Notes: generated from the sequence alone by a model not told the origin. DNA of 64,000 nucleotides from Brucella haematophila (GCF_005938105.1 NZ_VCPE01000020.1:1-64000), one strand, 5' to 3'; numbered from the stretch's first letter, positions 35,846-45,066 are shown. Made by a program: numbers and translations.

Positions 35846-37303
35846 ATGGATGGTGGTTACACATCCGCTAAAATCGGAAATTATATCGCAGGCGGTTGGG
35901 AGACAGAGCCCGAAACCATGCCAGCGATCAATCCGGCGACTGGCAAGCAGATAGCGCTGTTGCCGAAATCGACGGTTGCGACTGTCGACAGGGCGGTGAT
36001 GGCAGCCAAGACGGCTTCTTCTTCCTGGGCATCGACGCCGATATTTGAAAGAGCGGCTCTTTGCGTGAAAATCGGATCGGCGATTGATGCGTCAAGGGAA
36101 AAGCTCGCACGTATCTTGTCCGGGGAACAGGGTAAACCGCTCTCTGAGGCGATGGGAGAAGTCGGCAAGGCTGCAGACGGTTTTCGTCTAGCATCCGAAC
36201 TTGTCAAACAGATGGGGGGAGAAACTCTGCCCACTGAGGACCCGACCAAGCTGGCAATGACAATTCGCCAGGCACGTGGCGTCTATGGTGTGATCACACC
36301 ATGGAATTTTCCCGTCAACATTCCGGTCGAGTATCTCGCGCCGGGTATAGCGACGGGCAATGTCATAGTCTGGGTTCCTGCACCTTCAACGTCCTTGATC
36401 GCCTGTGCTCTGATGGAAGTCATCGAACAGGCGGGGCTGCCTGACGGTGTTATCAATCTGGTGATCGGTGAGGGCGCTACCGTGGGTGATGCCGTTGTTG
36501 TGCATCCCGATGTCGCGGCAATCGGTTTCACGGGAAGTGCTGCGACGGGCAAGCGCATCGCCGAACGTGGAGCAGGCAAACCACTTCTCCTGGAACTCGG
36601 CGGAAACGGGCCGGTTATCGTCTTTGAGGATGCCGATATCGAGGCTGCTGCTTCTTCTGCCGCTGGTGGGGCTTTCTTTAACGCGGGGCAGGTTTGTGCC
36701 GCGACTGGGCGCGTACTCGTCCATGAAACCGTGGCCGATGCGCTCTGTGAAAAGCTTGTCCAGCATGCCGAGCGCCATGTGCTAGGCGATCCTTTTCAGC
36801 AAGGCACGACGATGGGGCCACTCAACAATGCCAAGGTTGCGGTCAAGGTGAAAGAACATGTCGATGATGCGGTGGCGAGTGGTGCAACATTGCTTTGTGG
36901 AGGCAAGGCGCGTCCCGATCTGGGGAGTGACCTGTATTTTGAGCCAACTGTCATTGCCGGTGTAACGCGCGATATGCGGATCAATCGAGAGGAAACATTC
37001 GGACCTGTCGTTCCAGTGCTGACGTTCCGAAATGACAGCGAGGCTCTCGAACTTGCTCTAGACAGCGAATATGGACTGTCGGTGGGCGTATTTACCAAGG
37101 ACATGCAACGCGGTCTGTCGGTTGCTAAAGCTATTCCGGCAGGCATTGTGAACATCAACTCCGGCAGCACCTATTGGGAAATCCATCTGCCTTTCGGCGG
37201 TGGTACGAACACCAAGAGCGGTATCGGGCGCCTTGGTGGGCTGCATACGATGGAGGCCATGACGGAACTCAAGATGATTACGATCACTCTGGATCGCAGG
37301 TAG
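35846..37303 (+). CDS. NAD(P)-dependent aldehyde dehydrogenase
   Basis: A 485-residue ALDH-superfamily enzyme. It has the Rossmann motif FTGSAATGKRIAERG, the catalytic glutamate in LLELGGNGPVIV, the catalytic cysteine in FFNAGQVCAATGRV, and the C-terminal PFGGGTNTKSGIGRLGG. One unusual detail is NGP where most relatives have NAP or KSP. The ATG at 35846 follows GGGAGGGAAG; the earlier ATG at 35831 lacks a site. It would oxidise an aldehyde to an acid, plausibly the aldehyde produced by the GMC dehydrogenase or by aldol cleavage. Confidence 0.93.
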   Translation: MDGGYTSAKIGNYIAGGWETEPETMPAINPATGKQIALLPKSTVATVDRAVMAAKTASSSWASTPIFERAALCVKIGSAIDASREKLARILSGEQGKPLSEAMGEVGKAADGFRLASELVKQMGGETLPTEDPTKLAMTIRQARGVYGVITPWNFPVNIPVEYLAPGIATGNVIVWVPAPSTSLIACALMEVIEQAGLPDGVINLVIGEGATVGDAVVVHPDVAAIGFTGSAATGKRIAERGAGKPLLLELGGNGPVIVFEDADIEAAASSAAGGAFFNAGQVCAATGRVLVHETVADALCEKLVQHAERHVLGDPFQQGTTMGPLNNAKVAVKVKEHVDDAVASGATLLCGGKARPDLGSDLYFEPTVIAGVTRDMRINREETFGPVVPVLTFRNDSEALELALDSEYGLSVGVFTKDMQRGLSVAKAIPAGIVNINSGSTYWEIHLPFGGGTNTKSGIGRLGGLHTMEAMTELKMITITLDRR

Positions 37304-37313
37304 GAGCGATAGG

Positions 37314-37871
37314 ATGGAATCTGTATCGAGAAAGGACGAACGGCTGGTCAATTTCGCGCTGTCTGCGGACGAAGAGGCGAGAATGATTGCGGCGCTTGTT
37401 GATGAACTCATACCGGGCGATGCAATCTGGCCGTCGGCTTCTGCGGCAGGCGTCCACGGGATTATTGCTCTGCGGTTGCTTTCATCATGGGACACTGCAG
37501 CTCTTGAAAAATTTGCCGATTTGATTGGCTGGCTCAATGGCAGCCTATCGAGCGACGAACCAATGCAGCGGACTGAAGCGGTTGCTGCGTTCGAAGTTCG
37601 TGATCCCGATCTTTTTGACAAAATTTACATCGCAACCGTGCTTGCCTATTACGAGACGCCGTTTGTCGTATCGGTTATCCAGCAAAGCGGCAGACCTTAT
37701 TCCATCCGTCCTCATCTATCTGGCTATCCGATGGAGCCGTTTGACTTCAGCAAGGATATCCCCACTCACAATCGCGGTCATTATCTCGCGACGGACGCTG
37801 TCGTGCCTGTCGATATTTCCGAACTGGCGCTTGAAACGCAGAAAACTGAAAACTGGGGAGTTGCACGATGA
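37314..37871 (+). CDS. Small subunit of a GMC-type membrane dehydrogenase (gluconate 2-dehydrogenase subunit 3-like)
   Basis: A 185-residue protein resembling the small (gamma, subunit 3) chains of gluconate, sorbitol and glucose dehydrogenase complexes. Features are MIAALVDELIPGDAIWPSAS near the N terminus and FDKIYIATVLAYYETPFVV later. AGGAGCGATAGG precedes its ATG. The stop overlaps the GMC oxidoreductase start (ATGA), as in known complexes. Small subunits help to fold or export the flavoprotein. No Tat signal or cytochrome c subunit is evident here, which is unusual. Confidence 0.82.
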   Translation: MESVSRKDERLVNFALSADEEARMIAALVDELIPGDAIWPSASAAGVHGIIALRLLSSWDTAALEKFADLIGWLNGSLSSDEPMQRTEAVAAFEVRDPDLFDKIYIATVLAYYETPFVVSVIQQSGRPYSIRPHLSGYPMEPFDFSKDIPTHNRGHYLATDAVVPVDISELALETQKTENWGVAR

Positions 37872-39496
37872 CTGCGGATCGGACTTGCGACGTTTTGATT
37901 ATCGGTGCCGGTGCAACCGGCTCTCTCGCGGCACTGGTACTGGCACACGCCGGACTTGATGTGGTTTGCCTTGAGCAGGGCTCCTGGGTTGAGGCTGAAG
38001 ATCACCCGCATCTTCATTCGGATTGGTCCTGGCAGCGGCGCACTAATTGGAGCCCGGATGTCAATAAGAGGTCCCATCCGGACGATTTTCCGGTCAACTC
38101 GGATTCCTCGCAAATACTGATGTGGAACGGAGTTGGTGGATCGACGAATGTGTATGGCGCCATCTGGCCGCGATACCGTCCATCCGATTTTCGAAAAGGG
38201 ACGGAACATGGGTTACAACCCGATTGGCCGATTTCCTATGAAGACCTGGCGCCCTTCTACGAAGCGGCGGATAAATTGGTTGGTGTCTCCGGGTTGGCGG
38301 GTGATCCGGCCATGCCTGATCGGGAGCCCTGCCCAACCCGTCCCATGCCGGTGTCGAAAGTGGCCAAACGACTCTCTTCCGGTTTCGACAACCTCGATTG
38401 GCATTGGTGGCCGGTAGAAGCAGGAGCCATCACCGAGGATTATGACGGGCGTCCAGCCTGTAACAATTGTGGTGTCTGCAACGGTTGTCCGCGCGGCTCA
38501 ATGAGCAAGTACTCCATGTCGATCTGGCCCAAGGCACTTGATGCCGGCTGCGAGTTGCGTATCCACGCGCGCGTGCTGCGTATCGAAAAGGATAGTGACG
38601 GACGGGCGACCGGCGCGCTTTATGTCGACCGCAATACCGGTTTGAAGCGATTCCAAAAGGCTCGCTTGGTTATCGTTGCCGCCAATGGAATCGGAACGCC
38701 GCGCCTTCTGCTTGCTTCCGACAATCTGGCGAACAGCAACGATCAGGTTGGCCGTTATCTCTTACACCATACGCTTGTCGCTTGTGAAATGTGGGTGAAT
38801 GAGCCGGTTGATGGCCAGACTGGCTATGTCGCGTCGCTGATTTCACGCCAGTTTGCGGAAACCGATCCGTCACGTGGTTTCGTTAATGGCTTCAATTTCA
38901 ACTGTATCACGTCTTCGCCATCCGCGGGAGAACTGGCCGCAGGCTGGTTTACTTCTGCGCGAGCTCCTTGGGGTAAAAACCATCACAGTTGGTTCCAGAA
39001 GCATTTTGGTCATTCGATCGGGGTTTTTGCCATCGGTGACGATCTGCCAAATCCCGAGAACCGGGTGACACTCGATCCGGAATTGACCGATTCCGATGGA
39101 GTGCCAGCCGCCCGCACCCATTATGCACCGGGCGAAAATGACAAGCGCATGATGAACTATATGCTTGATCGCCTGGAAGATCTGGCAAAGGCATGTGGTG
39201 CGTTTGAGTATCGCTTGCATGATTATCGTGACAAGAATGGCGTCTATCGGACACCTGCCTGGCATATGATCGGCACATGTCGCATGGGAAGCGATCCCGA
39301 AACGTCGGTTGTTAATAAATGGAACCAGACCTGGGAAGTCCCAAATCTGTTCATCGTTGACGGAAGCGTGCTAGCAACCGGTGGTGTCGTCAATCCCACG
39401 CCGACGATATCGGCCTTGGCGCTGCGGGCCGCTGAATATATCAGGGATAATTTCGCGACCCTTACCACGACGGAAAAAACATCCATCGCGGCATGA
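37868..39496 (+). CDS. GMC-family FAD oxidoreductase (dehydrogenase large subunit)
   Basis: A 542-residue flavoprotein. The FAD-binding GAGATGS motif is at the N terminus (VLIIGAGATGSLAALVLAHA). A cysteine cluster CNNCGVCNGCPRGS resembles the iron-sulfur-type motif of FAD glucose and fructose dehydrogenases. The C-terminal catalytic His region is GTCRMGSDP, followed by IVDGSVLATGGVVNPTPT. It would oxidise a hydroxyl of the substrate and pass electrons to the respiratory chain or another acceptor. It is coupled to its small subunit. The missing cytochrome subunit implies another electron acceptor. Confidence 0.92.
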   Translation: MTADRTCDVLIIGAGATGSLAALVLAHAGLDVVCLEQGSWVEAEDHPHLHSDWSWQRRTNWSPDVNKRSHPDDFPVNSDSSQILMWNGVGGSTNVYGAIWPRYRPSDFRKGTEHGLQPDWPISYEDLAPFYEAADKLVGVSGLAGDPAMPDREPCPTRPMPVSKVAKRLSSGFDNLDWHWWPVEAGAITEDYDGRPACNNCGVCNGCPRGSMSKYSMSIWPKALDAGCELRIHARVLRIEKDSDGRATGALYVDRNTGLKRFQKARLVIVAANGIGTPRLLLASDNLANSNDQVGRYLLHHTLVACEMWVNEPVDGQTGYVASLISRQFAETDPSRGFVNGFNFNCITSSPSAGELAAGWFTSARAPWGKNHHSWFQKHFGHSIGVFAIGDDLPNPENRVTLDPELTDSDGVPAARTHYAPGENDKRMMNYMLDRLEDLAKACGAFEYRLHDYRDKNGVYRTPAWHMIGTCRMGSDPETSVVNKWNQTWEVPNLFIVDGSVLATGGVVNPTPTISALALRAAEYIRDNFATLTTTEKTSIAA

Positions 39497-39502
39497 AACC
39501 CT

Positions 39503-39534
39503 TACCCTGCCGACAACGATCTGTCGGCAGGGTA
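39503..39534 (+). terminator. Strong intergenic hairpin after the GMC gene
   Basis: A perfect 13-base stem TACCCTGCCGACA (39503-39515) / TGTCGGCAGGGTA (39522-39534) with loop ACGATC. There is no T-run, so it is more likely a partial terminator, attenuator or 3' stabilising structure that sets lower expression of the two downstream PLP-enzyme genes. Confidence 0.7.
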
Positions 39535-39567
39535 GCAAACAGCCGATTTCTGCCAGAGGATTTGAGA

Positions 39568-40677
39568 ATGCTACAGGTTCCGCCGGCTCAGCCGGGAATG
39601 AGAGAGGCGGATATCGATACGCCCGCGCTGATCATCGATCTCGACAAAATGGAAGACAATCTGGATCGTATGGCAACCTATTGCGCGTCGTCAGGTATTC
39701 GATTGAGGGCGCATGCAAAAACACACAAGTCACCGGTCATTGCGCACTGGCAGATGGCGCGCGGCGCTGTCGGTCAATGCGTTCAGAAAACCGGTGAAGC
39801 GGAAGTGCTCGCATGGGGCGGTGTTTCCGACATTCTGGTGTCGAACGAGGTCGTAAGCGAACGTAAGCTTGCGCGCCTGCTGGCTTTATCTGGCATGAGC
39901 GATGTTGCGGTTTGCGCCGACAATGAATCAGTCGTCAATTTGGTCGAGAAAGTTGCGGCTGACAGCGGCAAACGTTTCAGGGTTCTGGTTGAGATCAATG
40001 TCGGCGGAATGCGCTGCGGAATTGCTCCGGGCGAACCGGCGGCGGAGCTTGCCGCAGCAATCGCGAACAGCAAACATCTCATATTCGGTGGACTGCAGTC
40101 CTATCATGGCGCAGCTCAGCATTTTCGCAGCGAAGAAGAGCGCTTTGAGGCCATAAGACAGGCGGTTGAGAAGACCGAAGCGACGATCACGGCAATACGA
40201 AAGCGCGGACTTTCATGCGACATCGTCGGGGGTGGCGGTACCGGCACCTTCCGATATGAGGCGGCAAGCCAAGTCTATACAGAATTACAGGCTGGCTCCT
40301 ATCTGTTCATGGATGCCGACTACAGCCGCAACGATCCCATGCCGCCTTTCAGCCAGTCGCTTTTTGTCTTGAGTACCGTCATGAGCGCTCCGCGTCCAGA
40401 TCTGGCTGTGCTGGATTGCGGCCATAAGGGCATTGCGGTCGATAGCGGCCTGCCGCTGGTTTACGGTCACCGCAACGTCACCTATGCCGGTGCATCCGAT
40501 GAACACGGTGCACTCATAGTTCATGCGGATGGAGAGCGACTGCAGATCGGCGAAAAGCTTCGTTTGGTGCCGGGACATTGCGATCCGACAGTGGATCGTT
40601 ACGATTGGTATGTCGGTGTACGAAAAGGGCGCGTCGAATGCGTGTTCCCAGTCGCCGCGCGGGGAATGATGCAATGA
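39568..40677 (+). CDS. D-threonine-aldolase-like PLP enzyme (DSD1/alanine racemase N-terminal fold type)
   Basis: A 369-residue type III PLP enzyme. The Schiff-base lysine lies in LRAHAKTHKSPVIA after IDTPALIIDLDKMEDN. The C-terminal metal-binding motif is PGHCDPTVDRYDWY (His and Asp ligands of D-threonine aldolase/D-serine dehydratase). It could cleave or dehydrate a D-beta-hydroxy-amino acid. The start at 39568 has AGAGGA seven bases upstream and skips the hairpin; the frame from 39493 would translate it. Its stop overlaps the next gene (ATGA). Confidence 0.9.
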   Translation: MLQVPPAQPGMREADIDTPALIIDLDKMEDNLDRMATYCASSGIRLRAHAKTHKSPVIAHWQMARGAVGQCVQKTGEAEVLAWGGVSDILVSNEVVSERKLARLLALSGMSDVAVCADNESVVNLVEKVAADSGKRFRVLVEINVGGMRCGIAPGEPAAELAAAIANSKHLIFGGLQSYHGAAQHFRSEEERFEAIRQAVEKTEATITAIRKRGLSCDIVGGGGTGTFRYEAASQVYTELQAGSYLFMDADYSRNDPMPPFSQSLFVLSTVMSAPRPDLAVLDCGHKGIAVDSGLPLVYGHRNVTYAGASDEHGALIVHADGERLQIGEKLRLVPGHCDPTVDRYDWYVGVRKGRVECVFPVAARGMMQ

Positions 40678-41816
40678 ATATTGAACGTAGCAGTCTGGCT
40701 AACCAAAACCGACTCGCATCGATCGCGTTGCAGTGCACGCAATGTGCAGCAAGAGTGGCGGCCTCGCTCGTTTATCGCTGCGATAAGTGCGAAGGCATTC
40801 TAGAAGTTCAGCACCTCGAAGAAAAAAGCGGTTATTGGGCAACAAGTGATTTCGTGGATGAGGAGGTAACGCTGGGTGAGGGAAACACGCCTCTGCGTCG
40901 TGTTCCGGAGACATTGCTGCACGAAGCCTTTTGTGGAAGGCTCTATATCAAGGATGAAACCGGCAATCCATCCGGCTCATTCAAAGATAGACTGGTCGCC
41001 GCAGCGATTAGCAAGGCGATGTCATTCGGTGCCCGCGGCATCGTTTGCGCATCCAGCGGCAATGCGGGTGCAGCGGCGGCCCGTTATGCCGCGCACCTGG
41101 GATTGCCCGCAGTCATTGTCTGTCCTGAACTGACACCGGAGGGAAAACTCACGCAGATAATGGCCTATGGTGCTCGTCTGGAAAAAATTCCCGGACACTA
41201 TGGCAATTCTTTTGCCCACGCTTTGGATATTTGTCGCAAGACGGGCTTTGTCAATGTCACAACCACTTATCTCAATCCCTATGGTGTTGATGCGCTGCGT
41301 CTGGTGGGACAGGAGATTTATAACGCACTGGGTGACGATGTACCGGATTGGGTCAGCGTACCAACCAGTTCCGGGCCGTTGGTGAAAGGAGTTTTTACCG
41401 GGTTTAAGGATGCAGCCGGATGCCTGCCCAGGCTTGTTGCTGCGCAGGCGTTGGGCTGTGCGCCTATTGCGCGTGCCTTTGCAGCGGGTGAAATGAATGT
41501 TGAGCCTTGGGAACAACCGAAAACTGTCGCGTCGGGGATATCCGATCCATTGCAATTCTACCCTCAGGAAGGAAGTCATACGCTTTCGCTTGTTCGCGCG
41601 ACTGGGGGGATGGCAATAGGTGTTGAGGACGAATTTATCCTTGAAGCGATGAAAGATCTCGCGCGAACAACCGGAATATTCTGCGAGCCAACTGGGGCAA
41701 CTTCGCTTGCTGCTGTGCGCAGACTATTTGCCCAAGGGCATATCGCGCGGGATGCGGTTGTCGTTTGCATCGTAACCGGTCATGGCTTCAAGGACTTTGC
41801 AGCATGGAATTTTTGA
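40674..41816 (+). CDS. Threonine-synthase-like PLP enzyme
   Basis: A 380-residue fold-type II PLP enzyme. A short N-terminal zinc-ribbon (CTQCAARVAASLVYRCDKC) precedes the catalytic domain with the PLP lysine in ETGNPSGSFKDR, the phosphate-binding SSGNAGAAAARYA loop and a conserved VTGHGFKDF end. It belongs to the threonine synthase/ammonia-lyase group. In a catabolic operon with an aldolase-like enzyme, a beta-elimination or replacement role is more likely than threonine biosynthesis. The start overlaps the preceding stop by four bases. Confidence 0.9.
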   Translation: MNIERSSLANQNRLASIALQCTQCAARVAASLVYRCDKCEGILEVQHLEEKSGYWATSDFVDEEVTLGEGNTPLRRVPETLLHEAFCGRLYIKDETGNPSGSFKDRLVAAAISKAMSFGARGIVCASSGNAGAAAARYAAHLGLPAVIVCPELTPEGKLTQIMAYGARLEKIPGHYGNSFAHALDICRKTGFVNVTTTYLNPYGVDALRLVGQEIYNALGDDVPDWVSVPTSSGPLVKGVFTGFKDAAGCLPRLVAAQALGCAPIARAFAAGEMNVEPWEQPKTVASGISDPLQFYPQEGSHTLSLVRATGGMAIGVEDEFILEAMKDLARTTGIFCEPTGATSLAAVRRLFAQGHIARDAVVVCIVTGHGFKDFAAWNF

Positions 41817-41887
41817 TAGAATTTTCAAGGTAACATCAAGTGCAACGTGACGTCACCCTATCATGTAATCGCGTGAGAATTAAGTGC

Positions 41888-41924
41888 AGCGCCGGCCCAG
41901 CTTCAACAGAGATGGACCGGCGCT
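41888..41924. terminator. Bidirectional terminator-like hairpin between islands 2 and 3
   Basis: Arms AGCGCCGG (41888-41895) and CCGGCGCT (41917-41924) with further partial pairing inside, located between two convergent genes that end at 41816 and 41934. There is no clear T-run. Confidence 0.5.
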
Positions 41925-41933
41925 CAGGGCTGC

Positions 41934-42935
41934 TTAGTAATCGGTGATCTTTTTCATGTAGCGGCGACCGTCCAGCATGACCTGTTCACGTTTCGCCGCC
42001 AACTTATAGGCAAATTTCCAAAGAGCATCGAAGAAAATCAACGGCACGAAATATCCCTTGAAAGTGTCATCTATGTCAGCGAGATCGAGTTTCGCTGCAT
42101 CCAGCACCAACATATTGTCCGGCTCGCCGAAACGGTACAGGAAATCCCGGCCACGCTCGGCCAGCGCACGCGTTTCATCGAGCCCAATCATGACGACGAA
42201 GCAGGCATTTTTATCGACGACTTCGAATGGGCCATGGAAGAACTCATTGGCGTGGATAGCTTGCGAGTTGATCCACAGCATTTCCATGAGCACGCAGATG
42301 GAGAATGAATAGGCTGCGCCATAAACCGGACCGCTAGCCATGGTGTACACGACTTTTTCGCGGCCATAGCGCTCTGCATATCTGGTAAAGGTTTCATCAA
42401 AATGCTGCTGACCGCGTTCAATGGCCGGTTGCAGTGCCGGCAGGCTTTCCAGCAGTTTGGGCAGCAGGCTGGTCTTGTCGCGTAAATCGACAATGCCCGC
42501 CAGCAACATGTAAAGCACGCTGTAATTGCTGTCGGCACCATCGATCGGAATGCCGGTGGTGTAGGACGCCTGGTATTGCAGCACGTGGTCGGCGGCGGCG
42601 GCGAGCGGCGATTGCGGATCCAGCGTCAGGGAGATCACGCAGGCGCCCCGGCGACGGGCATGTTCTGCCGCCCGCACCGTTTCCTTGGTGGTGCCCGTCT
42701 GGGAGCACAGAATGACAATGGCATCGCTGTTGAGGCGACGCGGGTCGCGTGTGACGAACTCGTCGCCATTATAGACATCAGAGGTCAGCAGTCCCGAATG
42801 GCGATCCAGAAAATACTTGCCCGGATGCATGATTGACAGCGATCCGCCGCAGGCAACCAGAAACACATGCGAAAAATCCCGCTGCGCAAGCGCATTCAAG
42901 GTTTCAGCAATATCGGTAGGAAGTTGTTTGGGCAT
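41934..42935 (-). CDS. frlB: Fructosamine-6-phosphate deglycase (FrlB-like SIS protein)
   Basis: A 333-residue SIS-domain protein of the FrlB/AgaS group. It has HVFLVACGGSLSIMHPGKYF, then IVILCSQTGTTKETVRAAEH for the first SIS domain, and a second SIS domain with the family's NEFFHGPFEVVD. FrlB converts fructosamine-6-phosphates to glucose-6-phosphate and a free amino acid or amine. AGAGGA precedes the ATG at 42935; the longer frame to 43007 is rejected. It is divergent from the kinase gene, with a LacI-type operator between them. Confidence 0.88.
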   Translation of the reverse strand: MPKQLPTDIAETLNALAQRDFSHVFLVACGGSLSIMHPGKYFLDRHSGLLTSDVYNGDEFVTRDPRRLNSDAIVILCSQTGTTKETVRAAEHARRRGACVISLTLDPQSPLAAAADHVLQYQASYTTGIPIDGADSNYSVLYMLLAGIVDLRDKTSLLPKLLESLPALQPAIERGQQHFDETFTRYAERYGREKVVYTMASGPVYGAAYSFSICVLMEMLWINSQAIHANEFFHGPFEVVDKNACFVVMIGLDETRALAERGRDFLYRFGEPDNMLVLDAAKLDLADIDDTFKGYFVPLIFFDALWKFAYKLAAKREQVMLDGRRYMKKITDY

Positions 42936-43032
42936 TCTATTCCTCTTTTCAGCGTCTTGAAGAGCCCGGCTGTGCCGATCGGCAGCCGTTCCGGTCCAGT
43001 GCAACATTTCCCGGTACCAACCCCGCGATACG

Positions 43033-43074
43033 TTGACAGTTCTACTTTAGTGTGCGAACGTTCTCACATCTTGT
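43033..43074. promoter_or_regulatory. Divergent promoters with LacI-type operator (site 1)
   Basis: TGCGAACGTTCTCACA (43053-43068) is identical to the inverse of 45184-45199. A TTGACA faces right at 43033-43038 (kinase side). Another faces left just beyond the operator (inverse of TGTCAA near 43072), so the operator falls between promoter elements. This is a typical repression site for the LacI protein at 43969-45066. Confidence 0.82.
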
Positions 43075-43091
43075 CAATTGGGAAAATAAGA

Positions 43092-43928
43092 ATGATCAAA
43101 ATCGCGGCGATGGGCGATAATGTCGTCGATTGTTACATTTCGCGTCGGGAAATGTTTCCGGGCGGTAACTGTGTCAATGTCGCTATCCATATGAGCCGTT
43201 TTGGGGCCGAGGCGGCCTATATCGGCGTGGTTGCCGCAGATGCGGCCGGAAGGGTCATTCAGGCCGCACTGCGCGACGAGGACGTCGATACTTCGCATCT
43301 GCGCATGGAGGCCACAGGCAAGACGGCCTATTGCATCATTGGTCATCGCGGTAACAATGATCGCTATTTCATCCGCTTTGATCTCGGAGTGTCTATGTTT
43401 GAGCCGAGCGCCGCCGATATTCAGTTTGCGCGCCGGTTCGATGCCGTCCATATCGGTCAGTCGAGCGGCCTTGACGGCTGGCTGGATGCCATTGCGCCGC
43501 AACGTCTGTCCTATGATTTCTCCACCCGTCGCGACGTGGAACACTATCGACGCATCGGCCCGAAATGCTTTCTAGCCGCTGTTTCGGGCGGTGAGCTTTC
43601 GCCGGACGAGGTTACGGCGACCATTGCCTGCCTGCGCGAGAGCGGCGCGGATTGGGTGCTGATCACCCGCGGCACCAAGGGCGCAGTTCTTGCCGGTGCG
43701 CAAGGGGTTTTCCATGCCGAAGCAACACCGATTGTGGCGGTTGACACGTTAGGCGCTGGTGACAGTTTCATCGCCCGCACCCTTTATGGCCTGGTGAAAG
43801 GCGAGGCGCCCGCAACATTGCTACAGGCGGCGTCACGCGTTGCTGCGGCGACATGTGGCCAATATGGTGGTACAGGTCATGCCGCGCCGATTGATCTCGG
43901 CGAGCCTATAGCCGAGTTGCAGGATTGA
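43092..43928 (+). CDS. frlD: PfkB-family sugar kinase (fructoselysine 6-kinase FrlD-like)
   Basis: A 278-residue ribokinase-family kinase beginning MIKIAAMGDNVVDCYI, with the di-glycine substrate motif FPGGNCVNVAIHMSRFG and the C-terminal ATP/anion-hole signature VDTLGAGDSFIARTLYG. FrlD phosphorylates fructosyl-amino acids at carbon 6 for the FrlB deglycase. The ATG at 43092 gives the canonical N terminus; the frame from 42867 adds 75 residues crossing the operator. It is paired with frlB across a shared control region. Confidence 0.9.
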   Translation: MIKIAAMGDNVVDCYISRREMFPGGNCVNVAIHMSRFGAEAAYIGVVAADAAGRVIQAALRDEDVDTSHLRMEATGKTAYCIIGHRGNNDRYFIRFDLGVSMFEPSAADIQFARRFDAVHIGQSSGLDGWLDAIAPQRLSYDFSTRRDVEHYRRIGPKCFLAAVSGGELSPDEVTATIACLRESGADWVLITRGTKGAVLAGAQGVFHAEATPIVAVDTLGAGDSFIARTLYGLVKGEAPATLLQAASRVAAATCGQYGGTGHAAPIDLGEPIAELQD

Positions 43929-43968
43929 GCTCGCTGCGCGTGTCTTTTTGAGGTTAAGACCGGCCAGA

Positions 43969-45066
43969 TCAACCGGGATGGCGGGCGAGCGAACAGCGCG
44001 GCTGCCATTCGGCATGCAGCACGATATCCTGCTGCGCCCGATCGGCGCTATCGAGCCGCTCCAGGACCAGACGAGCCGCGGCTTCGCCAACCTCGAGCAG
44101 CGGCTGCCGGATTGCCGTCAGTTTAGGGGTAAAGAACGACATCCAGTCCAGATCGTCGAAGCAGACCACGGACAGTTGCTGCGGAATGGAAATATCGAGT
44201 TCGCTGATTGCCAGCATGGCGCCGGCTGACATCAATCCATCGGTGGTAAACAGCGCTGAAGGCGGGGTTTCCCGGGTCAGCAACGCGATGGCGTGCTGGC
44301 GGGCAATATCGATCGAATAGCTGCCCACCTGGGCAACGAGGCTCGGATCAAAGGCGATCCCGGCTTCCTCATGCGCTTCGATATAGCCGAGCAGACGTTG
44401 CCAGCTCGGATAAAGCGATGAAATATCGATTTTCTTGTGCTGGCGGTCGTGAAGAAATGCGTTGAGATTCTTGTAGCGGCCATGCTCGAGTTCCGCCAGT
44501 ACGCCAATCCGACTATGGCCGTCGAGAATCATTTGGGTCACTGCGGCGTGGGCGGCCTGGCGGCCATTGACGGTCACCGAATCCGCCTTCAATCCCTTCA
44601 CGCGGCGATCGATCTGAACCACCGGACAGCCGCTGGCAACGACATCGTGCAAGTGCTGCGCCTTGAGAATATCACAGGGCGCAATGATGATGCCGTCGGC
44701 CTGCTTTTCGCGCAGAAGATCCACTGCCTCCAGCTCACGATCGATCGATTCATCGCTGTTGGTGACGATCAAGCCAAAGCCGCGCGCACGAACCACATCG
44801 GAAATACCGCGCAGAATACTGGCGTAAAACGGGCTTTGCATGTCGCCCGCGACAACGCCTATGGTCTTGCTGCGCCCGGTGATAAGACTGCGTGCCAGCA
44901 GATTGGGGCGATAGCCCAGCATATCAGCGGATTTCTTCACCTTGTCGCGGATTTCTTCGCTGGTATAGCCATAGCCGCCCAATACACGTCCGGCGGTCGC
45001 GGTGCTGACGCCGGCCAGGCGCGCCACATCGGCAATGGTCGTCTTGTCGGCGCGTCGTTCACTCAT
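43969..45066 (-). CDS. LacI-family repressor of the fructosamine regulon
   Basis: A 365-residue LacI/GalR regulator. The N-terminal HTH reads TIADVARLAGVSTATAGRVL, with a hinge helix LLARSL, then the periplasmic-binding-like sensor domain. The residue pattern in the recognition helix ends TAGRVLGG where most have SRVLN, which may relate to the unusual operator. Identical 16-base operators lie upstream of the kinase/deglycase pair and of the transporter next to this gene, so it probably controls both and possibly itself. Confidence 0.92.
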   Translation of the reverse strand: MSERRADKTTIADVARLAGVSTATAGRVLGGYGYTSEEIRDKVKKSADMLGYRPNLLARSLITGRSKTIGVVAGDMQSPFYASILRGISDVVRARGFGLIVTNSDESIDRELEAVDLLREKQADGIIIAPCDILKAQHLHDVVASGCPVVQIDRRVKGLKADSVTVNGRQAAHAAVTQMILDGHSRIGVLAELEHGRYKNLNAFLHDRQHKKIDISSLYPSWQRLLGYIEAHEEAGIAFDPSLVAQVGSYSIDIARQHAIALLTRETPPSALFTTDGLMSAGAMLAISELDISIPQQLSVVCFDDLDWMSFFTPKLTAIRQPLLEVGEAAARLVLERLDSADRAQQDIVLHAEWQPRCSLARHPG

